Of a stretch of 36,052 bases of DNA, positions 7,384 through 14,966 are shown one piece after another (within the stretch, counting starts at the first letter, position 1; each line of letters begins with the position of its first letter). The notes beneath the pieces were generated by a model that had not been told where the DNA came from, made no database searches, and worked only from the letters and a program-made list of their open reading frames with translations. This DNA is from Collinsella sp. (GTDB taxonomy: Bacteria > Actinomycetota > Coriobacteriia > Coriobacteriales > Coriobacteriaceae), in NCBI GenBank assembly GCA_019414025.1, contig DXMU01000042.1:1-36052 (forward strand), written 5' to 3'. The translations under genes were made by a program, and so were the position numbers.

Positions 7384-8835
7384 GTGGCAGGCTGGAATCT
7401 AACCGGCAATAGCGTTTCCGCCGAGTTCGACGGTTCGGACGAGCAAGAGCGTAAAGAGCTCAGCGTGAGCCAGGCGGTAGAGATCGCCGCCGGTGCGCTC
7501 GATGCTATTCCGCAACTGACCGTCCTGGGCGAGGTCACGGGTTTCCGTGGTCCCAATGCCCGAAGCGGCCACTGCTACTTCCAGATTAAAGACGACTCGG
7601 CCGCCGTCGACTGCATCATCTGGAAGGGCGCCTATCTCAAGCGTACCTTCGATCTGCGTGACGGCATGCAGGTGAGCTTTAAGGGCAGCTTCAATCTCTA
7701 TAAGGCCACGGGCCGCATGAGCTTTGTCGCTCGCTCGTTTTCGCTGGCGGGGGAGGGTCTGCTGCGTCAACAGGTGGCGCAGTTGGCCGAAAAGCTACGC
7801 CGCGAGGGACTGATGGACGAGTCCCGCAAACGCCGCATCCCGGTGTTTTGCTCACGCGTGGCGGTCGTCACCTCGCTTTCCGGTGCGGTAATCGACGACG
7901 TCAAGCGTACGCTGCGCCGTCGCAACCCGCTCGTCGAGCTTGTCTGCGTGGGCGCCAAGGTTCAAGGCGAGGGTGCGCCGGCCGAGCTCATTGATGGCTT
8001 GCGCCGCGCCGCTTCCATTACGCCGGCGCCCGACTGTATTTTGCTGGTGCGCGGCGGCGGCTCCTTTGAGGACCTCATGACCTTTAATGACGAGGAGCTT
8101 GCCCGCGCGGTGGCGGCTTGTCCTGTGCCCGTGGTGACCGGCATTGGCCATGAGCCCGATACCTCGATTTGCGACATGGTGAGCGACCGACGCGCCTCCA
8201 CGCCCACGGCGGCGGCAGAATCGGTGGCGCCGGCTATGACGGAGTTGGCCGATGTGCTCGAGGCGCGCCATCAGCGTCTGGGTGCCGCGATGGCATCGAT
8301 GATTGGGTCGGCCCAGGTCGACCTGGAGATGCTCGATCAGCGCGGTCGCCGTGCCTGGGATACCTATACGGCTCGCTTGGGTGATGCGCTCGATGCCGCT
8401 GCGTGTCGCCCGTGCCTCAACGACCCCACATTTATGGTCGAGCGTCGCGAATCGGAGCTTGCGCTGACTGCCGATCGCCTGTCGGGCGCCATAGTACGCT
8501 CGGTCGGGACATTCCGCTCCAACTTTGAGCGCTTGCCCGAGCGTCTGATTACAAGCACCTCGGGGCTCGATGGTAAGCGCCATGCGCTCACGCTTGCGAG
8601 TTCCCGTCTAGAGCATCAAGGGCGCACGATGCTCAGCAAGCCAGCGTCCGACCTGAGCCGTGCGGCAGCGTCGCTCGATGCCCTGTCGCCGCTCAAAGTG
8701 CTTGCTCGCGGCTATTCCATCGCGTACAGCGATGATGGTGTGGCTACGAGTGCCAAGACCTTTAAGCCTGGCGACGCCATTCGCGTGCGCATGGCAGACG
8801 GCAACGTGGCAGCAACGGTCGATACGGTCGAGTAG
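7384..8835 (+). CDS. xseA: Exodeoxyribonuclease VII large subunit
   Basis: A 483-residue protein. The chosen start is the GTG at 7384, directly behind GAAAGGAGG. An in-frame TTG further upstream places the ribosome site inside the gene and is unlikely. The OB-fold nucleic-acid domain spans about 30-125 (TVLGEVTGFRG, GHCYFQIKDD, VDCIIWKG). The catalytic region follows with VAVVTSLSGAVIDDV, ILLVRGGGSFEDL and VVTGIGHEPDTSICD, then the coiled region and the ending PLKVLARGYSIAY, all family hallmarks. With XseB it degrades single-stranded DNA from either end into oligonucleotides and acts in DNA repair. xseB follows after 42 nt in the same operon. Confidence 0.95.
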   Translation: MAGWNLTGNSVSAEFDGSDEQERKELSVSQAVEIAAGALDAIPQLTVLGEVTGFRGPNARSGHCYFQIKDDSAAVDCIIWKGAYLKRTFDLRDGMQVSFKGSFNLYKATGRMSFVARSFSLAGEGLLRQQVAQLAEKLRREGLMDESRKRRIPVFCSRVAVVTSLSGAVIDDVKRTLRRRNPLVELVCVGAKVQGEGAPAELIDGLRRAASITPAPDCILLVRGGGSFEDLMTFNDEELARAVAACPVPVVTGIGHEPDTSICDMVSDRRASTPTAAAESVAPAMTELADVLEARHQRLGAAMASMIGSAQVDLEMLDQRGRRAWDTYTARLGDALDAAACRPCLNDPTFMVERRESELALTADRLSGAIVRSVGTFRSNFERLPERLITSTSGLDGKRHALTLASSRLEHQGRTMLSKPASDLSRAAASLDALSPLKVLARGYSIAYSDDGVATSAKTFKPGDAIRVRMADGNVAATVDTVE

Positions 8836-8877
8836 ACCGCGTTTCGCAGTGATAGACCCTTAGGAAAGGAAACAGAT

Positions 8878-9144
8878 ATGGCAGAGAAGACCCCGGTCGA
8901 GCAGCTTACGTACAAGCAGGCCTCGCAGGAGCTGGAGCTCATCATCCGCAGCCTGGAGTCGGGCGATATGGAGCTTGAGGAGTCGCTCGAGAGCTACACC
9001 CGCGGCGTCGAGCTCCTCAAAAGCCTGCGCACCCGCCTGTCCGATGCCGAGCAGAAGGTCTCGGTGCTCCTTAAGGACGTCGACGGCAACGACGTGCTCG
9101 CCGACGGCGAGGCCGCCAACACCGATGATAACCTTTCGTTCTAA
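8878..9144 (+). CDS. xseB: Exodeoxyribonuclease VII small subunit
   Basis: An 88-residue protein with the XseB core: LTYKQASQELELIIRSLESGDMELEESLESYTRGVELLK (about residues 10-48), predicted as two helices that bind the large subunit. The ribosome site GGAAAGGAAA precedes the ATG. The C-terminal 25 residues are acidic and variable. Several XseB copies wrap around the XseA helical region and are needed for assembly of active exonuclease VII. Confidence 0.93.
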   Translation: MAEKTPVEQLTYKQASQELELIIRSLESGDMELEESLESYTRGVELLKSLRTRLSDAEQKVSVLLKDVDGNDVLADGEAANTDDNLSF

Positions 9145-9193
9145 GCATCTCGACCAAATATAATTACCTTGGTCTGTAAGAAAGGAACCAGCT

Positions 9194-9529
9194 ATGTGCG
9201 ATTGCATCTTCTGTAAAATTGCCAACCACGAGATCCCCTCGACCGTTGTCTATGAGGACGACCAGGTCATCGCCTTCGACGACCTCAACCCGCAGGCGCC
9301 GGTCCACACGCTCGTGATCCCCAAGAAGCACTACAGCGACATCGCCGACAACGTGCCTGCCGAGACCATGGGCGCCATGGCTCACGCCATCCAGGAGGTC
9401 GCCAAGGCCAAGGGACTGGAGGACGGTTTCCGCGTCATTTCCAACAAGGGTGTCAACGCCGGCCAGACCGTCATGCACTTCCATATGCACGTCCTCGGCG
9501 GCAAAAACCTGGGCGAGAACCTCATCTGA
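9194..9529 (+). CDS. HIT-family nucleotide hydrolase (HinT-like)
   Basis: A 111-residue HIT-domain protein. It opens with CIFCKIANHEIPS, has the conserved FDDLNPQAPVHTLVIPKKH, and ends with the histidine triad HFHMHVLGG (residues about 96-104, catalytic His in the middle). HinT proteins hydrolyse adenosine phosphoramidates and aminoacyl-adenylates. An AAGAAAGGAA ribosome site precedes the ATG. The gap from xseB is 49 nt, so co-transcription is plausible. A hairpin follows downstream. Confidence 0.93.
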   Translation: MCDCIFCKIANHEIPSTVVYEDDQVIAFDDLNPQAPVHTLVIPKKHYSDIADNVPAETMGAMAHAIQEVAKAKGLEDGFRVISNKGVNAGQTVMHFHMHVLGGKNLGENLI

Positions 9530-9589
9530 GGGCGCTTCTTCCGTGCAATGAAACGGAAGCTTAGGCACCGATAACTTATATATCAACGC

Positions 9590-9623
9590 AATAAACCCGA
9601 GCGCGAGGGCGTTTGGGTTTATT
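9590..9623. terminator. AT-flanked inverted repeat between HIT gene and first acetate kinase
   Basis: Arms AATAAACCC (9590-9598) and GGGTTTATT (9615-9623) form a 9-bp stem with a 16-nt loop. The T-rich 3' side can act as a terminator for the HIT operon. It ends 53 nt upstream of the ackA start. Confidence 0.6.
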
Positions 9624-9676
9624 ATTGAAGCGTATGTAACCTGGCGGCGCCACACCGCCTGTTAGTAGGGAGACAC

Positions 9677-10855
9677 ATGAACGTTCTGGTCGTCAACGCA
9701 GGATCTTCGACCCTTAAGTATCAGGTCATCGATACCAAGTCCCACAAGGTGTCCGCAAAGGGCTCCTGCGAGCGCGTCTGCTTTACCGGCGGTACCTTCA
9801 CCCACGCTGCCAACGGTTCCAAGAAGGTGACCGAGAACATCGAGTTCCCCGACCACAAGGTCGCCATCGAGGTCGTTCTGAAGGACCTCGAGGCCAACGG
9901 CGTCAAGATCGAGGGCATTGGTCACCGTATCGTTCAGGGTGGCTGGTACTTCGGCGATTCCTCCCTCGTCGACGAGGACGTCCTCGCCAAGATCCGCGAG
10001 GTCGCTCCGCTCGCCCCGCTGCACAACAACCCCGAGGCCAACGTTATCGAGTACTGCCTCGAGCAGTATCCCGACCTGCCCAACGTCACGGTCTACGACA
10101 CTGCTTTCCACTTCAATATGCCCGAGGTCGCCAAGACCTACGCCCTGCCCAAGGACGTCTGCGACAAGCTGCACATCCGTAAGTACGGCGCCCACGGCAC
10201 CAGCTACCGCTACATCTCCAAGAAGGTTGCCGAGATGACCAACGGCGAGGCTCGCAAGGTCGTCGTGTGCCACATCGGTTCCGGCGCTTCCCTGTGCGCC
10301 ATCGAGGACGGCAAGTGCATGGACACCACCATGGGCTTGACGCCGCTCGACGGTGTCATGATGGGCACCCGCTGCGGCTCCATCGACCCTGCTACCGTGT
10401 GCTACCTGCAGCGCGAGGGTGGCTACACCTTCGACGAGGTCGACGAGATGATGAACAAGACGTCCGGCCTTTTGGCTGTGACCGGCGGCAAGACCAACGA
10501 CTGCCGCAACGTTGAGGAGCTCGCCGCTGCCGGTGACCCCGAGGCTCAGCTCGCCTTCGATATGTTCGTCTACAAGATTGCCGCCAAGGCCGCCGAGATG
10601 GCCACTTCCATGTGCGGCATGGACACCCTGGTCTTTACCGCCGGCATCGGCGAGCACGCTCCGGCTGTCCGCGCTGGCGTGGCCGACCGTCTGGCCTTTA
10701 TGGGCGTCAAGATGGACCATGCCCGCAACGCCCTGCGCGGCGACGGCGCTTGGTGCCTGTCCGCCAAGGATTCCAAGGTCAAGATCTTCGTCATCCCCAC
10801 GGATGAGGAGTTCATGATCGCCTCCGACGTCGAGCGCATCGTCAGCGGCAAGTAA
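9677..10855 (+). CDS. ackA: Acetate kinase (copy 1)
   Basis: A 392-residue protein behind a GGGAGA ribosome site. It has ASKHA-family signatures: NAGSSTLKYQ at 7-16, GIGHRIVQGG, DTAFHFNMP with the conserved Phe/His region, KYGAHGTSYRY with catalytic His, and GLTPLDGVMMGTRCGSIDP near residue 220, then FTAGIGEH at the adenosine site. It converts acetyl phosphate and ADP to acetate and ATP in the cytoplasm. Its codons mostly end in C (GAC, AAG, CTC), which suggests high expression. A second acetate kinase of the same length follows after a terminator, and the partner enzyme Pta is encoded on the opposite strand beyond it. Confidence 0.96.
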   Translation: MNVLVVNAGSSTLKYQVIDTKSHKVSAKGSCERVCFTGGTFTHAANGSKKVTENIEFPDHKVAIEVVLKDLEANGVKIEGIGHRIVQGGWYFGDSSLVDEDVLAKIREVAPLAPLHNNPEANVIEYCLEQYPDLPNVTVYDTAFHFNMPEVAKTYALPKDVCDKLHIRKYGAHGTSYRYISKKVAEMTNGEARKVVVCHIGSGASLCAIEDGKCMDTTMGLTPLDGVMMGTRCGSIDPATVCYLQREGGYTFDEVDEMMNKTSGLLAVTGGKTNDCRNVEELAAAGDPEAQLAFDMFVYKIAAKAAEMATSMCGMDTLVFTAGIGEHAPAVRAGVADRLAFMGVKMDHARNALRGDGAWCLSAKDSKVKIFVIPTDEEFMIASDVERIVSGK

Positions 10856-10866
10856 TTGCAAGAGGG

Positions 10867-10905
10867 GAGGGGCTGGACGACCAAGTGCCGTTCAGCCCCT
10901 CTTTT
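10867..10905 (+). terminator. Intrinsic terminator of ackA copy 1
   Basis: A stem of 12 positions with one mismatch (arms 10867-10878 and 10890-10901) has an 11-nt loop and is followed by TTTT. It lies 11 nt after the ackA stop codon, so the two acetate kinases are separate transcription units. Confidence 0.85.
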
Positions 10906-10936
10906 GCGCTCGTTTGGCGATATGTCTGATAGCTAT

Positions 10937-10960
10937 TTATCAAGATGTGATAACTTCTTA
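10937..10960 (+). promoter_or_regulatory. Palindromic site upstream of ackA copy 2
   Basis: TTATCA (10937-10942) and TGATAA (10948-10953) form a perfect inverted repeat with a 5-nt spacer, directly followed by CTTCTTATTAAAAT. The string GATAACTT also occurs upstream of the first acetate kinase (about 9570-9577), so both genes may share a regulatory site. Which regulator binds is unknown. Confidence 0.4.
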
Positions 10961-11019
10961 TTAAAATGCGGTCGCCTTAAGAGGTCTGCGTCGACCGTAT
11001 TGCACTGCAAAGGAGTCTC

Positions 11020-12198
11020 ATGAACGTACTTGTTGTCAACGCCGGCAGCTCGAGCCTTAAATATCAGCTTTTGGATACCGATACCCGCGAGGTTTTCGCC
11101 AAGGGCAATTGCGAGCGTATCGGATCGGAGATGGGCATCTTTGGTCACTCCGAGAACGGTGGCACCAAGCAGACCGAGGAGGTTCCCTTCCCCGATCATC
11201 GCTCTGCTATCGCTCGCGTGCTCGAGGAGCTCGAGAAGACCGACTTTACGATTGACGGCATTGGCCATCGCATCGTCCAGGGCGGCTGGCACTTCGATGA
11301 TTCCGCGGTCGTCGACGATGAGGTCATGGCCAAGATTCTTGAGGTGGCACCGCTTGCTCCGCTGCACAACTACGGCGAGGCCGCGGCGATTGAGTATTGC
11401 CGTGAGAAGTATCCGGAGCTGCCCAACGTGGCCGTCTTCGACACCTCGTTCCACATGACCATGCCCGAGGTCGCCTACACCTACGCGCTGCCCAAGGACG
11501 TGTGCGACAAGTACCACGTGCGAAAGTACGGCGCCCACGGCACGAGCCACCGCTACGAGTGGATGATGGCCAAGGAGATCTTGGGTAATCGCTGTCACCG
11601 CCTGCTTTCGTGCCACCTGGGCAACGGTGCCTCGCTCGCTGCCATCGAGGACGGCGTTTGCCGCGATACCACGATGGGGCTCACGCCGCTTGACGGTCTG
11701 ATGATGGGTACCCGTTGCGGTTCCATCGACCCGGCCACCGTGTGCTATCTTCAGCGCGAGGGCGGCTACAGTTATCAGGAAGTCGACGACATGATGAACA
11801 AGCAGTCCGGTCTGCTTGCCATCTCGGGCATCTCCAACGACGCCCGCGACATCCGCACGCGCGCCTCCGAGGGCGACGAGCGCTGCCTGCTCGCCTTCGA
11901 TATGTTCGCCTACAAGGCCATGCAGCAGGCCGGTTCCATGATCGCTTCCATGGCGGGCGTGGACACCATCACCTTTACCGCCGGCATCGGCGAGAACGAC
12001 TGGTCGATCCGCAAGGCCTTCTGCGACTGCTTTGAGTGGCTGGGCGTACGCATCGACAACAACAAGAATCGCGAGGCCGTGGGCAACGGTCCGCAGGTCA
12101 TCAGCGCCGCCGGCTCTTCCGTCACGGTCATGGTCATCCCCACCGACGAGGAATACATGATCGCCCGCGACGTCGAGCGCCTGACCAAGAACAACTAA
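11020..12198 (+). CDS. ackA: Acetate kinase (copy 2)
   Basis: Also 392 residues, with an AAAGGAG ribosome site. All acetate-kinase blocks are present: NAGSSSLKYQ at 7-16, GIGHRIVQGG, KYGAHGTSHRY, LGNGASLAAI, TPLDGLMMGTRCGSIDP and FTAGIGEND. Sequence between blocks differs clearly from copy 1 (for example ISGISNDARDIRTR versus VTGGKTNDCRNVEE), so this is an older duplication, not a recent one. Both copies keep the active-site residues, so both should be active. It may serve a different growth condition or prefer propionate, but that is only inference. It has its own terminator and upstream palindrome. Confidence 0.95.
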   Translation: MNVLVVNAGSSSLKYQLLDTDTREVFAKGNCERIGSEMGIFGHSENGGTKQTEEVPFPDHRSAIARVLEELEKTDFTIDGIGHRIVQGGWHFDDSAVVDDEVMAKILEVAPLAPLHNYGEAAAIEYCREKYPELPNVAVFDTSFHMTMPEVAYTYALPKDVCDKYHVRKYGAHGTSHRYEWMMAKEILGNRCHRLLSCHLGNGASLAAIEDGVCRDTTMGLTPLDGLMMGTRCGSIDPATVCYLQREGGYSYQEVDDMMNKQSGLLAISGISNDARDIRTRASEGDERCLLAFDMFAYKAMQQAGSMIASMAGVDTITFTAGIGENDWSIRKAFCDCFEWLGVRIDNNKNREAVGNGPQVISAAGSSVTVMVIPTDEEYMIARDVERLTKNN

Positions 12199-12219
12199 CG
12201 TGCCCGTTTGCATTTAAAC

Positions 12220-12255
12220 GAAAGGCCTCCAGAGCAACAGCTCCGGAGGCCTTTC
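12220..12255 (+). terminator. Intrinsic terminator of ackA copy 2
   Basis: AAAGGCCTCC and GGAGGCCTTT form a long stem extended by GAG/CTC around a short loop, with a T-rich 3' end. It begins about 20 nt after the stop codon. Confidence 0.85.
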
Positions 12256-12259
12256 TGCT

Positions 12260-12406
12260 AGCAGGCAGAAATTCCAGTCCCAAAGTGACCATCGCCAGTA
12301 ACGCCTGCGCTCCCAACAACGGCACCCATCCGTTCAGATTTTTCAGCCCCAATTCGTAGCCAAGCTGCCGTCCACCCCAGATTCCCTGAATGCCACGTGG
12401 CGGCAG
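12260..12406. other. Non-coding spacer between ackA copy 2 and the long hairpin
   Basis: An open minus-strand frame covers this stretch (12134-12496), but it starts inside the long hairpin, lacks a ribosome site and reads through the ackA terminator and end of ackA. Its middle part is hydrophobic, which might reflect a decayed membrane-protein gene. I cannot assign it and do not call it a gene. Confidence 0.35.
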
Positions 12407-12535
12407 AAGGCCGTACGGGCTAACCCCTGAAAACAATCCGCAGACCAGAAACGCCCCCGTTCGTAGCTCCGGAGGAGCAGAACGGGAGCGTTTCATTGGT
12501 CGAGGACGTTTTCAGGGGTTAGCCCGTACGGCCTT
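12407..12535. repeat. 129-nt nested long hairpin in the ackA/pta convergent junction
   Basis: The outer arms 12407-12434 and 12508-12535 are perfect 28-nt reverse complements. Inside, 12443-12462 pairs with 12480-12501 (one mismatch and a 2-nt bulge). The apex GCTCC-GGA-GGAGC closes it. Total pairing is over 50 bp. It begins 17 nt after the pta stop (minus strand) and lacks a T-run. It could be a bidirectional terminator, a mobile miniature element or a structured RNA. Confidence 0.85.
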
Positions 12536-12551
12536 CGGGCGAGTGCGTCCG

Positions 12552-13532
12552 CTACTCAGCCATCTGAGCCTGGACGGCGGTGATGGCCACGACACCCACG
12601 ATGTCGTCGGCAGAGCAGCCGCGCGACAGGTCGTTGACCGGCTTGGCGATGCCCTGCAGGATGGGGCCGTAGGCGTCGGCGCCGGCGAAGCGCTGGACCA
12701 GCTTGTAGCCGATGTTGCCTGCCTCGAGGTCGGGGAACACGAGCACGTTGGCCTTACCGGCGACAGAGGAGCCGGGAGCCTTGAGCTGTGCGACGGTGGG
12801 GACGATAGCAGCATCGAGCTGCAGGTCGCCGTCGATGGCGAGCTCGGGAGCCTTCTCCTTGCAGAACTTCACGGCCTCCTGGACCTTCTTGGCGACCTCG
12901 CCACCGGCGGAGCCCATGGTGGAGTAGGAGAGCATGGCCACGTGCGGCTCGACATTGCCCATGAAGGTGGACCAGGAGTGGGCCGAGGCGATGGCGATCT
13001 CGGAGAGCTCGTCGGAGGACGGGTTGATGTTGAGGCCGCAGTCGGCGAAGATCAGCGTGCCGTCGGTGCCGAACTGCGGGGTGTCGGTGCACATCACGAA
13101 GAAGGCCGAGACCAGCTTGGTGCCCGGGGCGGTCTTGAGGATCTGCAGCGCGGGGCGCAGGGTGTCGGCGGTGGAGTGGCAGGCGCCGGAGACCAGGCCG
13201 TCGGCGTCGCCCATCTTGACCATCATGGTGCCAAAGTAGGTGGCGTCCATCACCTGGGCGCGAGCCTGCTCGATGGTAACGCCCTTCTTGGCGCGGAGCT
13301 CGGCAAACTTCTGCGCGTACTCCTCGTGCTTCTCGGCATTGCGCGGGTCGATGACGGTGGCGCCGGGAACGTCGATCTCGTCGGGGTTGCCCAGGATGAC
13401 GAGCTTTGCCAGGCCTTCCTCGATGATTTTGTTTGCCGCGACGATGGTACGCGGATCCTCGCCCTCGGGCAGGACGATCGTCTTAAGGTCGGCCTTAGCG
13501 GCAGACTTCATACGGTTTAGGAAATCGCTCAT
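12552..13532 (-). CDS. pta: Phosphate acetyltransferase
   Basis: A 326-residue single-domain Pta with an AAGGAG ribosome site four nt before the ATG. Family blocks are VLPEGEDPRTIVAA near the N-terminus, DADGLVSGACHSTADTLRPALQI at about residues 108-130, FADCGLNINPSSDELSEIA, and the C-terminal NVLVFPDLEAGNIGYKLVQRFAGADAYGPILQGIAKPVNDLSRG. It converts acetyl-CoA and phosphate to acetyl phosphate, the substrate of the two acetate kinases encoded nearby. It is convergent with them, an arrangement that allows independent control. The short form lacks the extra N-terminal regulatory domains of the enterobacterial enzyme. Confidence 0.96.
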   Translation of the reverse strand: MSDFLNRMKSAAKADLKTIVLPEGEDPRTIVAANKIIEEGLAKLVILGNPDEIDVPGATVIDPRNAEKHEEYAQKFAELRAKKGVTIEQARAQVMDATYFGTMMVKMGDADGLVSGACHSTADTLRPALQILKTAPGTKLVSAFFVMCTDTPQFGTDGTLIFADCGLNINPSSDELSEIAIASAHSWSTFMGNVEPHVAMLSYSTMGSAGGEVAKKVQEAVKFCKEKAPELAIDGDLQLDAAIVPTVAQLKAPGSSVAGKANVLVFPDLEAGNIGYKLVQRFAGADAYGPILQGIAKPVNDLSRGCSADDIVGVVAITAVQAQMAE

Positions 13533-13585
13533 GTTACTCCTTACAAGCGTTTCGCTAAGCTCCAGGCGCCCGGCTGTTCACGAAT

Positions 13586-13606
13586 AAACCCGCTGCTAGC
13601 GGGTTT
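13586..13606. repeat. Perfect 9-bp hairpin in the pta leader
   Basis: AAACCCGCT and AGCGGGTTT are separated by 3 nt. It lies in the 5' untranslated region of pta (minus strand), between the putative promoter and the start codon. It could be an attenuator or an mRNA-stabilising hairpin. Confidence 0.55.
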
Positions 13607-13659
13607 ACCTTTCAATAATGTACGCCGCGGTGCTTGAGCTTTCCTTGTGTGGCAAGCTC

Positions 13660-13685
13660 ATTATAGGACGCATTAGCGCTATAAT
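13660..13685. promoter_or_regulatory. Divergent -10 elements for pta (minus) and glf (plus)
   Basis: TATAAT occurs on the minus strand at 13660-13665 and on the plus strand at 13680-13685, 14 bp apart. They point away from each other towards pta and glf. No strong -35 hexamers are visible, so usage is inferred from the perfect -10 sequences and positions. Confidence 0.45.
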
Positions 13686-13763
13686 CGCTCTGATAAATAT
13701 GTCTCGAAGAATGTTCGAGAAAAGCCCAGCTAACGAGCACGTGGCTTTTGACAAGGAGTATCG

Positions 13764-14966
13764 ATGCAGATTACCTCAGGCCTGCCTGAAGGCTTTAATG
13801 CCGGTGCGTACGACATGATTGTTGTCGGCGCCGGTTATGCCGGTGCCGTTTGCGCCCGCCGTCTTGCCGAAACTATCGGCTATCGTGTTGCCGTTTTGGA
13901 GCGCCGTAGCCACATTGCGGGCAATGCCTTCGACTGCACTGACGAGGCGGGAATCCTGGTCCACGAGTATGGTCCTCATATCTATCATACCTTTAACGAG
14001 CGCGTGCATAACTTCCTGTCGCGCTTCACCAAGTGGACGGACTACCAGCACAAGGTGCTCGCCAACATCAACGGTACCCTTATGCCCGTGCCCTTTAACC
14101 ATGCGAGCCTTAAGCTTGCCTTTGGCGATGAGCGCGGCGAGGCACTGTACCAAAAGCTCGTGGAGACCTTTGGCAAGGACGTCAAGGTGCCCATTATGGA
14201 GCTGCGCAAGAAGAACGACCCGGATCTTGCCGAGGTCGCCGATTATGTCTACGAGAACGTCTTTTTGCATTACACCATGAAGCAGTGGGGCCAGACGCCC
14301 GATCAGATCGATCCCTCGATCACCGGCCGCGTTCCCGTCTTTGTGGGCGATGACGATCGCTACTTCCCGCAGGCTCCTTTCCAGGGCATGCCGCAGGACG
14401 GCTATACCGCGCTGTTCGAACATATGCTCGATCACGATCTGATCGACGTATTCTGCGACGTGGACGCCCGTGACCTCTTTGAAATCGACGAGACCACCGT
14501 CAAGATCGACGGCAAGGTCTATGGTGGCGAGATCGTCTACACCGGTCCACTCGACGAGCTGTTCAACCTCGACCTGGGCGCGCTGCCGTACCGCACGCTC
14601 GATATGAAGTTCGAGACGCTCGATATGGACCAGTTCCAGCCTGTGGGCACCGTCAACTACACCACGAGCGAGGACTACACGCGTATCACCGAGTTCAAGA
14701 ACATGACCGGTCAGGTCTTGCCCGGCAAGACCACCATCATGAAGGAGTACTCCAAGGCCTATACGCCCGGCTCGGGCGAGACGCCGTACTACGCTATCTT
14801 GGAGCCCGAGAACCGTGAGCTCTACGAGCGCTATCTTGAGCGCGTCCAGAACCTGACGAACTTCCACCCGGTGGGTCGTCTGGCCGAGTATCGTTACTAC
14901 GATATGGACGCCGTGACCAATTCCGCCCTCGATCTTTCGGATGAGATTATCGCCTGCCATGCATAA
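13764..14966 (+). CDS. glf: UDP-galactopyranose mutase
   Basis: A 400-residue flavoprotein with an AAGGAG ribosome site. The FAD-binding motif is VVGAGYAGAVCARRLAE at about residues 20-36, then RRSHIAGNAFD and EYGPHIYHT, all diagnostic of Glf. Further blocks are YTMKQWG, VPVFVGDDDRYFPQAPFQGMPQDGYTALF and the substrate-site KEYSKAYTPG. It interconverts UDP-galactopyranose and UDP-galactofuranose in the cytoplasm, supplying galactofuranose for cell-surface glycans. Its stop codon overlaps the start of a family 2 glycosyltransferase, so the two are co-translated. Confidence 0.96.
   Translation: MQITSGLPEGFNAGAYDMIVVGAGYAGAVCARRLAETIGYRVAVLERRSHIAGNAFDCTDEAGILVHEYGPHIYHTFNERVHNFLSRFTKWTDYQHKVLANINGTLMPVPFNHASLKLAFGDERGEALYQKLVETFGKDVKVPIMELRKKNDPDLAEVADYVYENVFLHYTMKQWGQTPDQIDPSITGRVPVFVGDDDRYFPQAPFQGMPQDGYTALFEHMLDHDLIDVFCDVDARDLFEIDETTVKIDGKVYGGEIVYTGPLDELFNLDLGALPYRTLDMKFETLDMDQFQPVGTVNYTTSEDYTRITEFKNMTGQVLPGKTTIMKEYSKAYTPGSGETPYYAILEPENRELYERYLERVQNLTNFHPVGRLAEYRYYDMDAVTNSALDLSDEIIACHA

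Noticed and set aside
9662..12213. Long minus-strand frames opposite both acetate kinases (9662-10861, 10933-12213), and 13776-15047 opposite glf
   Set aside because: Same third-position artefact. The plus-strand genes have full motif sets and ribosome sites.
12134..12496. Minus-strand frame with a hydrophobic middle across the ackA terminator
   Set aside because: Starts inside the long hairpin, has no ribosome site and ends within ackA. It is at best a gene remnant.
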